From positions 62,001 to 126,000 of the forward strand of contig CAVOTA010000002.1 of the NCBI GenBank assembly GCA_963699055.1: a stretch of 64,000 nt of DNA, written 5' to 3'. A program made the translations under genes and the position numbers. Source of the DNA: Bog-756 sp963699055. Its GTDB lineage: Bacteria; Actinomycetota; Acidimicrobiia; Acidimicrobiales; RAAP-2. The notes beneath the pieces were generated by a model. It worked only from the letters and a program-made list of their open reading frames with translations. It was not told the origin of the DNA and did no database searches. Shown piece by piece: positions 26,192-35,989 of this stretch; within the stretch, counting starts at the first letter, position 1, and each line of letters begins with the position of its first letter.

Positions 26192-28269
26192 GCCACGGGG
26201 CGTCCGCCCCGGGTGGACAGGGTGCGTCCGCCCCGGGTGGACAGGGTGCGTCCGCGGGACCCCGGACCCGGTTCGAACAGGGCCTCGGCATCCGGCTGGA
26301 CCCCTTCCAGCACCGCGCCATGGACGCCATCGACCGCGGTGAGTCCGTGCTGGTAAGTGCGCCCACCGGTTCGGGCAAGACGCTGGTGGCCGACTACGCC
26401 GTGTCCCGGGCCCTGGACGCCGGCGGCAAGGCGTTCTACACCACGCCCATCAAGGCGCTCTCGAACCAGAAGTTCGCCGAACTGTCGGCCCGTTACGGCG
26501 CCCGGCGGGTGGGCCTGCTGACCGGTGACGTCTCCCACCAGCCCCAGGCACCGGTCGTGGTGATGACCACCGAGGTCCTGCGCAACATGTTGTTCGCACG
26601 GTCCCCGTTGCTCGACGACCTCCACGTCGTGGTGCTGGACGAGGTGCACTACCTCCAGGATCCCTACCGGGGCTCGGTATGGGAGGAGGTGCTGGTCCTG
26701 ACCCCGCCCACGGTGACGTTCGTGAGCCTGTCGGCCACCGTGGCCAACGCCGGCGACTTCGGCCGCTGGCTCACGTCGGTGCGCGGGAGGACCCGGGTGG
26801 TGGTGGAGACGCACCGGCCCGTCACCCTGCACCACCACTACGCCGTGGCCGAGCGCGGGCGCGACGGGATCCACGTCCTGCCCCTGCTGCGCAACGGTGC
26901 ACCCAACCCCGACGGAATCCGCCTGGACGACCGACGGGCGCGCTCGCGCCAGCAGCGGCTGCGGTCACCCCGTCGGACCGAGGTGGTCGAGTACCTGGAG
27001 TCGGCGGGCATGCTGCCGGCCATCACCTTCATCTTCTCGCGGGCCGCCTGCGACGACGCCACCCGGCAGTGCCTCCAGGACGGGGTCCGGCTCACCTCCG
27101 ACGACGAGCGGGCCCGGATCCGCGTCCTGGTGGAAGAGTCCGTCGACCGGCTGGGCGACGACGACCTCCGGACGCTCGGCTACGGGCCGTGGAGCGCCGC
27201 GCTGGAAGCCGGGATCGCCCCCCACCACGCCGGTCTGGTGCCCGCCTTCCGGCAGGCCGTGGAGCGGTGTTTCAGCGAGGGCCTGCTGAAGGTCGTGTTC
27301 GCCACCGAGACCCTGGCTCTCGGCATCAACATGCCCGCCCGCACCGTCGTCGTGGAGCGCTTCGCCAAGTTCCGTGGCTCGGACACCTCGGCCCTGACCT
27401 CGGGGGAGTACCAGCAGCTGACCGGCCGTGCCGGCCGGCGCGGGATCGACACCGTGGGCCACGCCTTCGTGCTGTGGAACCAGGCCACCACCTTCGGCCT
27501 GGTGGCCCGCACCGCAGTCGCTCCGCCGCCCGACCTGGTGTCCTCGTTCCACCCGACGTACAACCTGGCCGTCAACCTGGTCCGCCGCTGGACCCGGGAG
27601 GAGGCCCACAGCCTGCTGGAGTCGTCCTACGGGCAGTGGCAGGCACCCGAGGGCTCCGAGTCGCTGGTGGCCCAACTCGACCGGCGTCTGGCCATCCTGG
27701 ACGACCGGGGCTTCCTCGACGGCTGGTCCCTCACCGAGGACGGGTTCGCCCTGGCCGCCGTCTACCACGAGTCGGACCTGCTGGTGGCCGAGGTCCTGCG
27801 GGCCGGACTCCTGGACGGCCTCGAGCCGGCACAGCTGGCCGGGGTGGCGTCCGCCCTGTCCTTCGAGGCCCGACGGGCGGGGGAGGAGCCTCCGGTACCC
27901 CGTCAGGCCGTCGTGGTGGAGCGTCTGGCCGCCGTCGAGTCCCTGGCCGGCGAGCTGCGCCGGGAGGAGCGCCGGGTGGGGTTGCGGCGGACCCGACGGC
28001 CCGACGGCGGCCTCGCCCGGGCGGTGGGGGCCTGGGCGTCCGGTGGAACCCTGGACTCGGTCCTGCGCGACGCTCAGGTGGCGCCCGGGGACTTCGTCCG
28101 GAACGTGCGCCAGGTGATCGACCTGGTCCGCCAGATCGCCCAGGTGGCCAGCGTCCCGGCGACCCGGGACAGCGCCGAACTGGCCACCGCCCTCCTGCGC
28201 CGGGGCGTGGTCGGGGCCGACGACCCCGCCGCCCTGGGGTCCGCGCCTGGCGACCCGTCCCCGTCCTAG
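26188..28269 (+). CDS. helY: DEAD/DEAH-box (Ski2-like) RNA helicase, HelY family
   Basis: 693 residues. Motif I SAPTGSGKT, motif Ia TTPIKALSNQKF, motif II VVVLDEVHYL, motif III SLSAT, motif V ALGINMPARTVV and motif VI QLTGRAGRRGID are all present, the Ski2/Mtr4/HelY pattern. It is shorter than the ~900-residue mycobacterial HelY, lacking much of the C-terminal region. The first 20 residues are a Gly/Ala/Pro tail encoded by a 24-bp tandem repeat (26200-26247 plus a partial third copy). Coupled to tatC. Likely role in RNA processing, by family. Confidence 0.92.
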   Translation: MSHGASAPGGQGASAPGGQGASAGPRTRFEQGLGIRLDPFQHRAMDAIDRGESVLVSAPTGSGKTLVADYAVSRALDAGGKAFYTTPIKALSNQKFAELSARYGARRVGLLTGDVSHQPQAPVVVMTTEVLRNMLFARSPLLDDLHVVVLDEVHYLQDPYRGSVWEEVLVLTPPTVTFVSLSATVANAGDFGRWLTSVRGRTRVVVETHRPVTLHHHYAVAERGRDGIHVLPLLRNGAPNPDGIRLDDRRARSRQQRLRSPRRTEVVEYLESAGMLPAITFIFSRAACDDATRQCLQDGVRLTSDDERARIRVLVEESVDRLGDDDLRTLGYGPWSAALEAGIAPHHAGLVPAFRQAVERCFSEGLLKVVFATETLALGINMPARTVVVERFAKFRGSDTSALTSGEYQQLTGRAGRRGIDTVGHAFVLWNQATTFGLVARTAVAPPPDLVSSFHPTYNLAVNLVRRWTREEAHSLLESSYGQWQAPEGSESLVAQLDRRLAILDDRGFLDGWSLTEDGFALAAVYHESDLLVAEVLRAGLLDGLEPAQLAGVASALSFEARRAGEEPPVPRQAVVVERLAAVESLAGELRREERRVGLRRTRRPDGGLARAVGAWASGGTLDSVLRDAQVAPGDFVRNVRQVIDLVRQIAQVASVPATRDSAELATALLRRGVVGADDPAALGSAPGDPSPS
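26200..26255. repeat. 24-bp tandem repeat in the helicase N-terminus
   Basis: Two identical 24-bp units (26200-26223, 26224-26247) and the first 8 bp of a third encode G-A-S-A-P-G-G-Q repeats. Since 24 is divisible by three, unit gain or loss would leave the frame intact. Confidence 0.9.
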
Positions 28270-28281
28270 TGTCTGACAGGC

Positions 28282-29935
<1,654 letters not shown>

Positions 29936-29940
<5 letters not shown>

Positions 29941-29971
29941 ACTGGGACGATCTGCAACGTCCCAGGTCAGG
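29936..29971 (+). terminator. Hairpin terminator after the ThyX-like gene
   Basis: CTGGGACG (29942-29949) and CGTCCCAG (29958-29965) form a perfect 8-bp stem with an 8-nt loop. CCTGA/TCAGG flank it, extending to 13 bp with one mismatch. The 5' arm overlaps the stop codon. There is no U-tract, as is common in high-GC actinobacteria. Confidence 0.65.
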
Positions 29972-29986
29972 GCCTAGGAGAGCCAT

Positions 29987-30017
29987 TTGACGCACCACGG
30001 TGGACGTGGCGTATGGT
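29987..30017 (+). promoter_or_regulatory. Candidate promoter for the noncoding transcript at 30.0 kb
   Basis: TTGACG (29987-29992) and TATGGT (30012-30017) separated by 19 bp; a shifted -10 (GTATGG) would give 18 bp. It lies after a terminator hairpin and immediately before the structured noncoding interval. Transcription would begin near 30024. Confidence 0.5.
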
Positions 30018-30019
30018 GC

Positions 30020-30290
30020 GGCCAGTCCCAGTCGCCCCGGGGGATGCAATCAGCGGTCACGACCGCCGGCGTAGCCCACGGGGGGGATGCTGTGAGAGGC
30101 GGAGGAAGGCCCAAGGGGTCGAGTAGAAAACATCTCCCCGAGGCCGTCGGCGTGAGCCGGAGGTGGCGGGGTGGTGGTGCCAAAGATCCCTTGGGCCCGG
30201 CCGCCTGATCCCGGCTGACGGGGAACCCCCGTCCGGTCCCGACCGGGCGGTGCCGGAGGAGCCCCGAGGTACCTGGTCCGACCCTCGGGG
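30020..30290 (+). ncRNA. Candidate structured noncoding RNA, family not recognised
   Basis: No convincing reading frame occupies 29941-30515, a large gap for this window. Strong helices are visible: GCGGUC/GACCGC at 30053-30066; GGCCCAAGGGGUC (30108-30120) with GAUCCCUUGGGCC (30185-30197), 13 pairs including one G-U; inside it UCCCCG/CGGGGU and a CGGC-GUGA-GCCG hairpin with a GNRA-type loop; GACGGGG/CCCCGUC near 30208-30224; CCGGUC/GACCGG just after; and CCCCGAGG/CCUCGGGG further 3'. A promoter-like element precedes it. It lacks the RNase P, tmRNA and SRP consensus segments. It could be a stand-alone RNA or a long 5' leader of the DUF4193 gene. Ends are approximate. Confidence 0.5.
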
Positions 30291-30515
30291 GACCGTCCGG
30301 AGCCACCCACGGGGACGCCAGGGCCCGTCCTTGCGCATCCCGACGCCGACATGCACCACGGGTGCGCAGATTCCTGGCATGATCCCCTCGCAACGGCACA
30401 CGGCGCCGGACCGATGCCCGGTCACCGGCCCCGCAGGACGCCTGACGAACGAACGGAAGGCCGGGCCGTCTATGCTCCCGGCCAACTCACCACCGAAAGA
30501 CCGAAACCCACGCAC

Positions 30516-30980
30516 ATGGCAGACGACATCGACGAAGTCGAAGCACCCGAAGAGCTGATCGAGGAGGACCTCGAGGAGCTGGCGGACGACGACGACCTGA
30601 TCGCGGACGACCCCCTGCTCGATGACGACGACGACGAGGTCGTCGCCGTGATCGACGTCGAGGAGGAGCCCGACGTCCCGACCGGCACGGCCAAGGCAGT
30701 GGCCAAGGCCGCCGGTGAGGAGACCGACGAGGAAGAGGAGGAGGAGCCTGACGACGAGGACGTCGAGGCGAGCCTCGACACGATCCTGAAGGAACGGCTC
30801 GTCGTCGAGGAGGTCGAGGACGACGAGGAGACCCCGGAGCCCGAGGACCGCGGGGGCGACGGCGTCGAGCGGGTCCTCCCCAAGCAGCCCGGCGAGTTCG
30901 TGTGCCGTTCGTGCTTCCTCGTCAAGCACGGCAACCAGCTGGCGGACAAGAAGAAGATGCTCTGCCGCGACTGCGTGTGA
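30516..30980 (+). CDS. DUF4193-like protein with long acidic region and C-terminal zinc ribbon
   Basis: 154 residues. The C-terminus has two cysteine pairs (VCRSCFLV and LCRDCV) spaced as in actinobacterial DUF4193 proteins, suggesting a zinc site. The preceding ~120 residues are overwhelmingly Asp/Glu (runs such as DDDDDE and EEEEEE), longer than the ~100-residue mycobacterial versions. The function of the family is unknown; an acidic, DNA-mimic-like or scaffold role is speculation. The ATG at 30516 follows GAAAGACCGAAA-rich sequence; a longer frame upstream is not supported by composition. Confidence 0.8.
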   Translation: MADDIDEVEAPEELIEEDLEELADDDDLIADDPLLDDDDDEVVAVIDVEEEPDVPTGTAKAVAKAAGEETDEEEEEEPDDEDVEASLDTILKERLVVEEVEDDEETPEPEDRGGDGVERVLPKQPGEFVCRSCFLVKHGNQLADKKKMLCRDCV

Positions 30981-30992
30981 CCGGAGGCGAGC

Positions 30993-31727
30993 ATGGCCGA
31001 CACCCCTGAGGACCGTCCCGACGAGTCGCTGGCCGAGCGGTTCCTCGACCTCGTCGTGTTCCTACCCACCGGACTGGCCGTGACCATCGCCGACGAGCTC
31101 CCGAAGCTCGCCGAGCGCGGTCGCGAACGACTCGGTGTCCAGGTGAACTCCGCCCGCGCCGTGGGGAAGTTCGCGGTGACCGCCGGCGGTCACCAGCTCC
31201 GGCGCCGCTCGGCGAGGCGCTCGCGCCCGGCGGCACCGGACCGGACCTCCCCGGAAGCTCGGACGCCGGGCGGATCCACCTCGGGCACCCCGGCACCCCC
31301 ACGGCTCCGTTCGATCCCCCGACCCCCGACGACCCCGTCGTCGACCGCCGCCGCCGGTTCGGTGGTGACGACACCACCGGGCACCACCGGTCCGCCGACC
31401 GCGGCGTCGAGCGCGGCTCCCGTCGCCCCGCAGACCCCGGCCCGCGAGACCCCGGGCGCCGCTCCGACGACGATGGCGCCGGCATCGGAACCCGCCACGG
31501 TGCGGACGGCGTCGGCACGCCAGGCACGCCCGGCGGGCGCGAACGTGCCGGACGTGACGTCGCTCGCCATCCCGGCGTTCGACACCCTGTCGGCATCCCA
31601 GGTCGTCCAGCGCCTCGACGGCCTCAGCCGGTCCGAGCTGGTGGCGGTCCGGGCCTACGAGACCTCGTCCCGCGGTCGCCGCACCATCCTCAGCCGGGTC
31701 GACCAGCTGCTCGACGAGCGGTCCTGA
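30993..31727 (+). CDS. Unknown protein with Pro/Thr-rich linker and conserved C-terminal helical domain
   Basis: 244 residues. An N-terminal helical segment (about 10-70, LAERFLDLVVFLPTGLAV) is followed by a disordered Pro/Thr/Ala/Ser linker (about 75-185). The C-terminal domain (about 190-244) reads SLAIPAFDTLSASQVVQRL...ELVAVRAYETSSRGRRTIL, a compact helical module I associate with other actinobacterial proteins of unknown function. It starts 12 nt after the DUF4193 gene and is probably cotranscribed. No enzymatic motif. Confidence 0.75.
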   Translation: MADTPEDRPDESLAERFLDLVVFLPTGLAVTIADELPKLAERGRERLGVQVNSARAVGKFAVTAGGHQLRRRSARRSRPAAPDRTSPEARTPGGSTSGTPAPPRLRSIPRPPTTPSSTAAAGSVVTTPPGTTGPPTAASSAAPVAPQTPARETPGAAPTTMAPASEPATVRTASARQARPAGANVPDVTSLAIPAFDTLSASQVVQRLDGLSRSELVAVRAYETSSRGRRTILSRVDQLLDERS

Positions 31728-31753
31728 GCCCGGCTCCCGGGGTCCGGCACACG

Positions 31754-32236
31754 ATGGTCCCGGTGGAGCAGGTCCGAACGGCGGGGACGGACGACGTCGA
31801 CCGACTGGTCGAGCTGACCGCAGCCTTCCACGAGGTGACCGGTGGACACCGAGGCGGTGACCGTACCCGTCCGACCGACCACGGGGGCCAGGCACCGGAT
31901 CCCACGCGGGACGCGGTGGCCGCCTACGTGACCGGACCCGACCGGACGGCCCTGGTGGGTCTCCTGGACGATTGGACGGCCGGTGGGGCGCTGTGCCGGG
32001 TCGACACGGCGGGAAGGGAGCGCCGCGGCGTCCTCGACATCTGCTACGTCGAGCCCGGGGCCCGCGAGGTCGGCCTCGGCCGTCTCCTGCTCGACCGCTC
32101 GCTCGAGTGGTTCCGAGACGCGGGCTGCACCGGGGTCGACGGGAGCGCGTTCCCGGGCGACCGGGGCGCGAAGCAGTTCTTCGAGGCGGCGGGGTTCAAG
32201 GCCCGACTGCTGGTGATGCACCTGCCCCTCGACTGA
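31754..32236 (+). CDS. GNAT-family N-acetyltransferase
   Basis: 160 residues. The C-terminal half has the acetyl-CoA-binding pattern VEPGAREVGLGRLLLDRSLEWFRDAGC and a late segment FPGDRGAKQFFEAAGFKA typical of GNAT enzymes. The middle holds a hydrophilic insertion (about 30-52). Substrate unknown. Converges on the 32262 gene with 25 bp between stops. Confidence 0.85.
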   Translation: MVPVEQVRTAGTDDVDRLVELTAAFHEVTGGHRGGDRTRPTDHGGQAPDPTRDAVAAYVTGPDRTALVGLLDDWTAGGALCRVDTAGRERRGVLDICYVEPGAREVGLGRLLLDRSLEWFRDAGCTGVDGSAFPGDRGAKQFFEAAGFKARLLVMHLPLD

Positions 32237-32261
32237 GGGGCCGTCCCGACGCGGGGGAGCG

Positions 32262-33605
32262 TCAGGAGGCGCGGCGTGCGGCCGGCCGGGCGGGGACGGG
32301 GCGCCGCGGACCGGGCGGGGGCGGGATCGGGATCCCGAGGAGCCGGGCCAGCTCGGGCACCAGCCCTGCCGCCTTGCGCGCCTCGGTCAGCAGCGCCTCG
32401 TCGGCCTCCGCCGGTAGTCCGGCGGGCTTGACGGTGCGTCGCACCGGACACTCGACCACGACCTCCAGGAGGGCGAGCCAGTCGGCGGGAGGGGTGTCGG
32501 TGGTCATGGCCTGACCGGCGGCGTCCGACAGGCGGACGGCCAGCTCGGCGGAGAGGCGCGCCGAGGGTTCGGGCGGTCGGATCGACGCACGCACGGCGTC
32601 GGCCACCCGTCCGTCGTCGAGGGCGGCGGTGATGCGCTCCACCCAGCGTTCGCGCAGCGCGGTCACCCGCTCGTTGAGGTTGGTCCGAAGGGCGGTCACC
32701 ATCTCGGTGCCCTCCTCGTCGAGCGTGACCGTGGAGGCCGAGGCCACGATGGAGCGCAGCTCGCGCAGTGGCGTGTCCTTGCCGGCGTTGCGGGCAACAG
32801 AGGCGCGGTCCTTCCAGGTGGCGAGGTTGATGATCGGACGCAGTTCCTCGGCCATGGCCATCAACGGGGCCTCGGTGACCTCCGGTCGGCCTTCGGCCTT
32901 GGCCCGGGTGTTCTGCTCCTGGATGGCCTGACGCACCGAGGGGATGCCACCCCGCAGGAGCTGTTCGGCCACCGGCAGCTGCTCGGGTCGCAGTTCGGCC
33001 AGAGCGGCGTTGCGGTAGACGGTGGATGCGGCAGGACGACGGTCGGCGCCGCGTTCGCGTGCACCGCCTTCGCGTCCGCCCGGCCGGGCCGGTCCGGACC
33101 GTCGGGCACCACCGGCACCACCGGCACCACCGGAGCCACCGGAGCCACCGGGTCCACCTGCCGCCGCGCCGTCGCGGCCGCGTCCCTCACTCCGGGGTCC
33201 CCGGGCCCCGTCGCCCCGTGGTCCACGGTCACCCTCGGCGCGCGGTCCCCGGCCCGAAGGACGGCGGGCGCCGTCGCGGTCACCGTCGCCGTAGTCATCC
33301 CGACGGCGCTTGCCCTTGCCGGCCAGCACGACGTTCACGTCGGGCCCCTTCTGCGGGGTCCCGAGTACCTCGATCCGGTCGACCGGCTTCGGGGCGGACT
33401 TCCCCTTGGGGGCGAGGAGGGCGGTGACGGTCGTACCGTCGAGCGTCGTCTCCACCTCCGCGCGCAGCACGGTCCCGACGGACGTACCCGGGGGGACGAG
33501 TTCGGACGACACGGTGCCGCGGGGGAGCTTGGCTCCTGCGGCGCGCCACGTCCACGTGGTCTCGTCCGACTGACTGGTGAGTTCGACTTCGATGCGATGG
33601 CCCAT
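32262..33605 (-). CDS. Unknown protein with basic/Gly-rich linker between two folded regions
   Basis: 447 residues from an ATG at 33605. N-terminal region (about 1-95) looks beta-rich (MGHRIEVELTSQSDETTWTWRAAG...). A long disordered Arg/Gly/Asp linker (about 95-205) includes GGSGG/GGAGG repeats. The C-terminal half (about 210-430) is predicted all-helical, with LNERVTALRERWVERI suggesting coiled-coil character. The low-complexity linker and basic patches are reminiscent of RNA-binding proteins, but I recognise no defined family. TAGCCT 10 nt upstream may be the -10. Confidence 0.7.
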   Translation of the reverse strand: MGHRIEVELTSQSDETTWTWRAAGAKLPRGTVSSELVPPGTSVGTVLRAEVETTLDGTTVTALLAPKGKSAPKPVDRIEVLGTPQKGPDVNVVLAGKGKRRRDDYGDGDRDGARRPSGRGPRAEGDRGPRGDGARGPRSEGRGRDGAAAGGPGGSGGSGGAGGAGGARRSGPARPGGREGGARERGADRRPAASTVYRNAALAELRPEQLPVAEQLLRGGIPSVRQAIQEQNTRAKAEGRPEVTEAPLMAMAEELRPIINLATWKDRASVARNAGKDTPLRELRSIVASASTVTLDEEGTEMVTALRTNLNERVTALRERWVERITAALDDGRVADAVRASIRPPEPSARLSAELAVRLSDAAGQAMTTDTPPADWLALLEVVVECPVRRTVKPAGLPAEADEALLTEARKAAGLVPELARLLGIPIPPPPGPRRPVPARPAARRAS

Positions 33606-33765
33606 ACCGGGCGACAGGCTACTGCCGTGGCACCACCCCCGCGGACGGGGGCCGGCCCGGGCGCGGTCCGGACCCGTGCCGGCGGGCGATCGCCAGGGGT
33701 TCTCCCTGCTCACCGGAGTGTGCCGTGCGCTCGGCGGGACGTGCGGATCCCGTACGCTGCCGGGG

Positions 33766-34398
33766 ATGGAGGCAACCGAACACAGCGACCCGACCGTCGT
33801 CGCGGAGGTGCCGTCTGCCGACCGGTCCTACGTGGCCCGGCTCTCTGCGGTGCGGCCCGAGCCGTCGTCCGACGGTGGGCCTCCGACCCCCGAGGACCTG
33901 ACCACCATCCTGGCCACGGCCACGACCGTGCCGGACCACGGTGACCTGACACCATGGCGCTTCGCCCTGTGCACGGGGGCCGGTCGCCAGAGGCTGTCCG
34001 ATGCGCTCGTGGCCGGGCTGCGCGAGCTACGGGGCGACGAACTGCCCGGGGCGGTGGTGGCGAAGATGGCGGCCAAACCGTTCGCGGCGCCGTGCCAGGT
34101 GGTGGTGATCGCATCCCCCGACCCGACGTCCAACGTCGAGGTGTGGGAGCAGGTCGCCTCGGCCTCGTGCACGGCCTACGCACTGGTGCTGGCGGCCACC
34201 GGTCTCGGCTACGGGGCCGTATGGAAGAGCGCAGCCGTGCTCGGCACCACACCGGTGCGGAGCCTGTTCGCGTGCTCGGACGACGAGGTGCTGCTCGGGT
34301 GGGTCAACCTCGGCACACCGGCACCGCTCGGGCGCAAGGGTCTGGTGGCCGGTTCCCGGGTCGACGTGGGCGACCGGGTGCTGCGCATCGACGGCTGA
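33766..34398 (+). CDS. Nitroreductase-family oxidoreductase (YdjA/RutE-like)
   Basis: 210 residues, FMN-dependent NAD(P)H oxidoreductase fold. Matches: LSAVRPEP near the N-terminus (the family R-R/S-x-R element, weakened), TVPDHGDLTPWRFAL where the family has a-P-D/S-H-x-x-x-x-P-W-R-F, and GYGAVWKSA. TACGCT (33753-33758) ends 7 nt before the ATG, a leaderless start, which rejects a longer frame upstream. Substrate unknown. Confidence 0.82.
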   Translation: MEATEHSDPTVVAEVPSADRSYVARLSAVRPEPSSDGGPPTPEDLTTILATATTVPDHGDLTPWRFALCTGAGRQRLSDALVAGLRELRGDELPGAVVAKMAAKPFAAPCQVVVIASPDPTSNVEVWEQVASASCTAYALVLAATGLGYGAVWKSAAVLGTTPVRSLFACSDDEVLLGWVNLGTPAPLGRKGLVAGSRVDVGDRVLRIDG

Positions 34399-34430
34399 AC
34401 CGGTCGACCTCCCGGCGACGGGAGGACGGC

Positions 34431-34685
34431 CTACCAGCCGAAGCGCGCCATGGGCGGGCCGATGCCCTCCTCGTCGGCGCACCCCCCGCACAGGTCCATG
34501 CGTCGGGCGCCGGGACGGTCGGACGCCGCCACCCGCCGCCACCCGTAGCGACGGGCCTCCTCGAGGCAGGAGGACTCCGACCACCGGGGCTGGGTGCGCG
34601 CCCCGCACCGCCCGCAGGTGCGGTAGAAGACGCCCTCGTCGTCGTAGCGGTCCTCGAAGGAGAAGTCGTCGGGTTCGTCGTCCAT
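34431..34685 (-). CDS. Small CxxC-CxxC (zinc-ribbon-like) protein
   Basis: 84 residues. An acidic N-terminus (MDDEPDDFSFED) precedes TCGRCGAR and, about 45 residues later, LCGGCAD, consistent with one four-Cys zinc site. An extra Cys lies between. Start ATG at 34685 has TATCCT 18 nt upstream and a GGAG ribosome site. Divergent from the Ddn-like gene. Function unknown. Confidence 0.65.
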   Translation of the reverse strand: MDDEPDDFSFEDRYDDEGVFYRTCGRCGARTQPRWSESSCLEEARRYGWRRVAASDRPGARRMDLCGGCADEEGIGPPMARFGW

Positions 34686-34808
34686 GGTGGTGACTCCACG
34701 ACGAGGATACCGGGGTCCGCCGCCGCGCGGCACCGCACGGCGCCAGTGGCCGACCTATCCTCGCGCAGGGCCACCGGGCCCAAGCGACCGCCCCACCGAG
34801 GAGGACCG

Positions 34809-35222
34809 ATGTCCGAGATGCAGGACTTCAACGCCACGATCATCGCCGAATTCCGCGCCAACGACGGCAAGGTGGGCGGACCGTTCGAAGGGGCCACCAT
34901 CGTCCTGCTGACCACCACCGGGGCCAGGTCGGGACTCGAGCGGGTGAACCCGGTGGTCTGTCGGAGGGAAGGGAACGACGTCTTCGTCTTCGCCTCCAAG
35001 GCCGGGGCCCCGACCGACCCCGACTGGTTCCACAACCTGGTGGCCCATCCCGAGGTGACGGTGGAGCTGGGGACCGACACCTACCGGGCCCGGGCCGTGG
35101 TGCTCGAGGGCACCGAACGCGACCGGGTCTACGCCGCACAGGCGGCCGAGTACGCGAACTTCGCCGAGTACCAGGCGGGCACCGACCGGGTGATCCCGGT
35201 GGTCCGGCTCGACCGGGTCTGA
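34809..35222 (+). CDS. F420H2-dependent (Ddn-like) nitroreductase-family protein
   Basis: 137 residues, the split-barrel deazaflavin-dependent oxidoreductase family (includes mycobacterial Ddn). Characteristic segments: GPFEGATIVLLTTTGARSG, VFVFASKAGAPTDPDWFHNLVAHPEVTVELG, and C-terminal R-V-I-P-V-V-R-L. The family uses F420H2, which fbiC in this window helps make. Good GAGGAGGA ribosome site. Its natural substrate is unknown, possibly quinones. Confidence 0.9.
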   Translation: MSEMQDFNATIIAEFRANDGKVGGPFEGATIVLLTTTGARSGLERVNPVVCRREGNDVFVFASKAGAPTDPDWFHNLVAHPEVTVELGTDTYRARAVVLEGTERDRVYAAQAAEYANFAEYQAGTDRVIPVVRLDRV

Positions 35223-35284
35223 GTTCCCCCGTCGGACCCCGGCGGTCGCCCCCACGGGGTCGGCCGGGGCGTACCGTTCCGGGG

Positions 35285-35635
35285 ATGACGACCTCTTCCC
35301 CGGGCGACCGGTGCGGCTGGTGCCACCGACCGCTGGCCCAGCATCCGGGGGCGGGCCGTCCCCGCCTGTTCTGCAGTGCCTCCCACCGCCAACGTGCCTA
35401 CGAGGCGCGTCGGAGGGCCGACGAGCTCCACGTCCCGACGGACCAGTGCATCGTGTCGACGGCCGATCTGGACCGGCTGCACGACCGCCTGTACCGGCTC
35501 GAGGCGGCCGTGGACGACGTGCGGGCCGACCTGGCGTCGGCGGACGGCGTCGACGGCTACCGACAGGCGTTCGACCATCTCATGGACGCGGTGGCAGACC
35601 TCGTGGGGACGGTGGTCGAACCGGTCCACCGGTAG
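35285..35635 (+). CDS. Small zinc-finger/coiled-coil protein
   Basis: 116 residues. N-terminal CGWCHRPL...RLFCSASHRQRAYEARRR forms a likely C-x2-C...C-x3-H metal site followed by a basic stretch, similar to the tail motif FCSxxCRQRAYR of CGNR-like proteins. The remainder is helical (about 58-116). TACCGT (35272-35277) ends 7 nt before the ATG, so it is leaderless. Possibly nucleic-acid binding; unproven. Confidence 0.7.
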   Translation: MTTSSPGDRCGWCHRPLAQHPGAGRPRLFCSASHRQRAYEARRRADELHVPTDQCIVSTADLDRLHDRLYRLEAAVDDVRADLASADGVDGYRQAFDHLMDAVADLVGTVVEPVHR

Positions 35636-35684
35636 CCCCCGGGGCGGGATGCCATCATGGGGCACCGACGAGCCGAGGAGCCCG

Positions 35685-35945
35685 ATGTCCGACGATGCGC
35701 TGTTCGAGGAGGTGGGACGCGCCCTCGACGGACGGCCCGGTTGGCACTACGAACCGTCGCCCACGCCAGGACTCCCGCCGTCGTGGTGCCTGGATCCTGA
35801 CGGACGGATCACGCTCTCGGTCAACGTGGTCGACGGTGTGGTCACGGTGTACGTGCCCGAGTCCGACCGGGACGTCGCCGTCGCCGGTGTCGCCGGGCTG
35901 GTGGCGTGGTTGGACGCCTACGGGGACCAGTACCTGGCCGGCTGA
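35685..35945 (+). CDS. Hypothetical small acidic protein
   Basis: 86 residues with regular alpha/beta pattern: SDDALFEEVGRALDGRPGWHYE, SWCLDPDGRITLSVNVVDGVVTVYV, VAGLVAWLDAYGDQYL. Looks like a compact single-domain protein. GAGGAG precedes the ATG. No recognised family; codon third positions are strongly G/C, supporting coding. Confidence 0.65.
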   Translation: MSDDALFEEVGRALDGRPGWHYEPSPTPGLPPSWCLDPDGRITLSVNVVDGVVTVYVPESDRDVAVAGVAGLVAWLDAYGDQYLAG

Positions 35946-35989
35946 GCCTGGATCCACCGAACGTCGCGCGTGACCTGGGAGCAAGGCCG

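Noticed and set aside
30020..30290. RNase P RNA, tmRNA or SRP RNA
   Set aside because: No GAAACGGTG-, ACAGAA- or GTTCGA-type conserved blocks, and no SRP GNAR/GGAA-loop signature. The segment remains unassigned.
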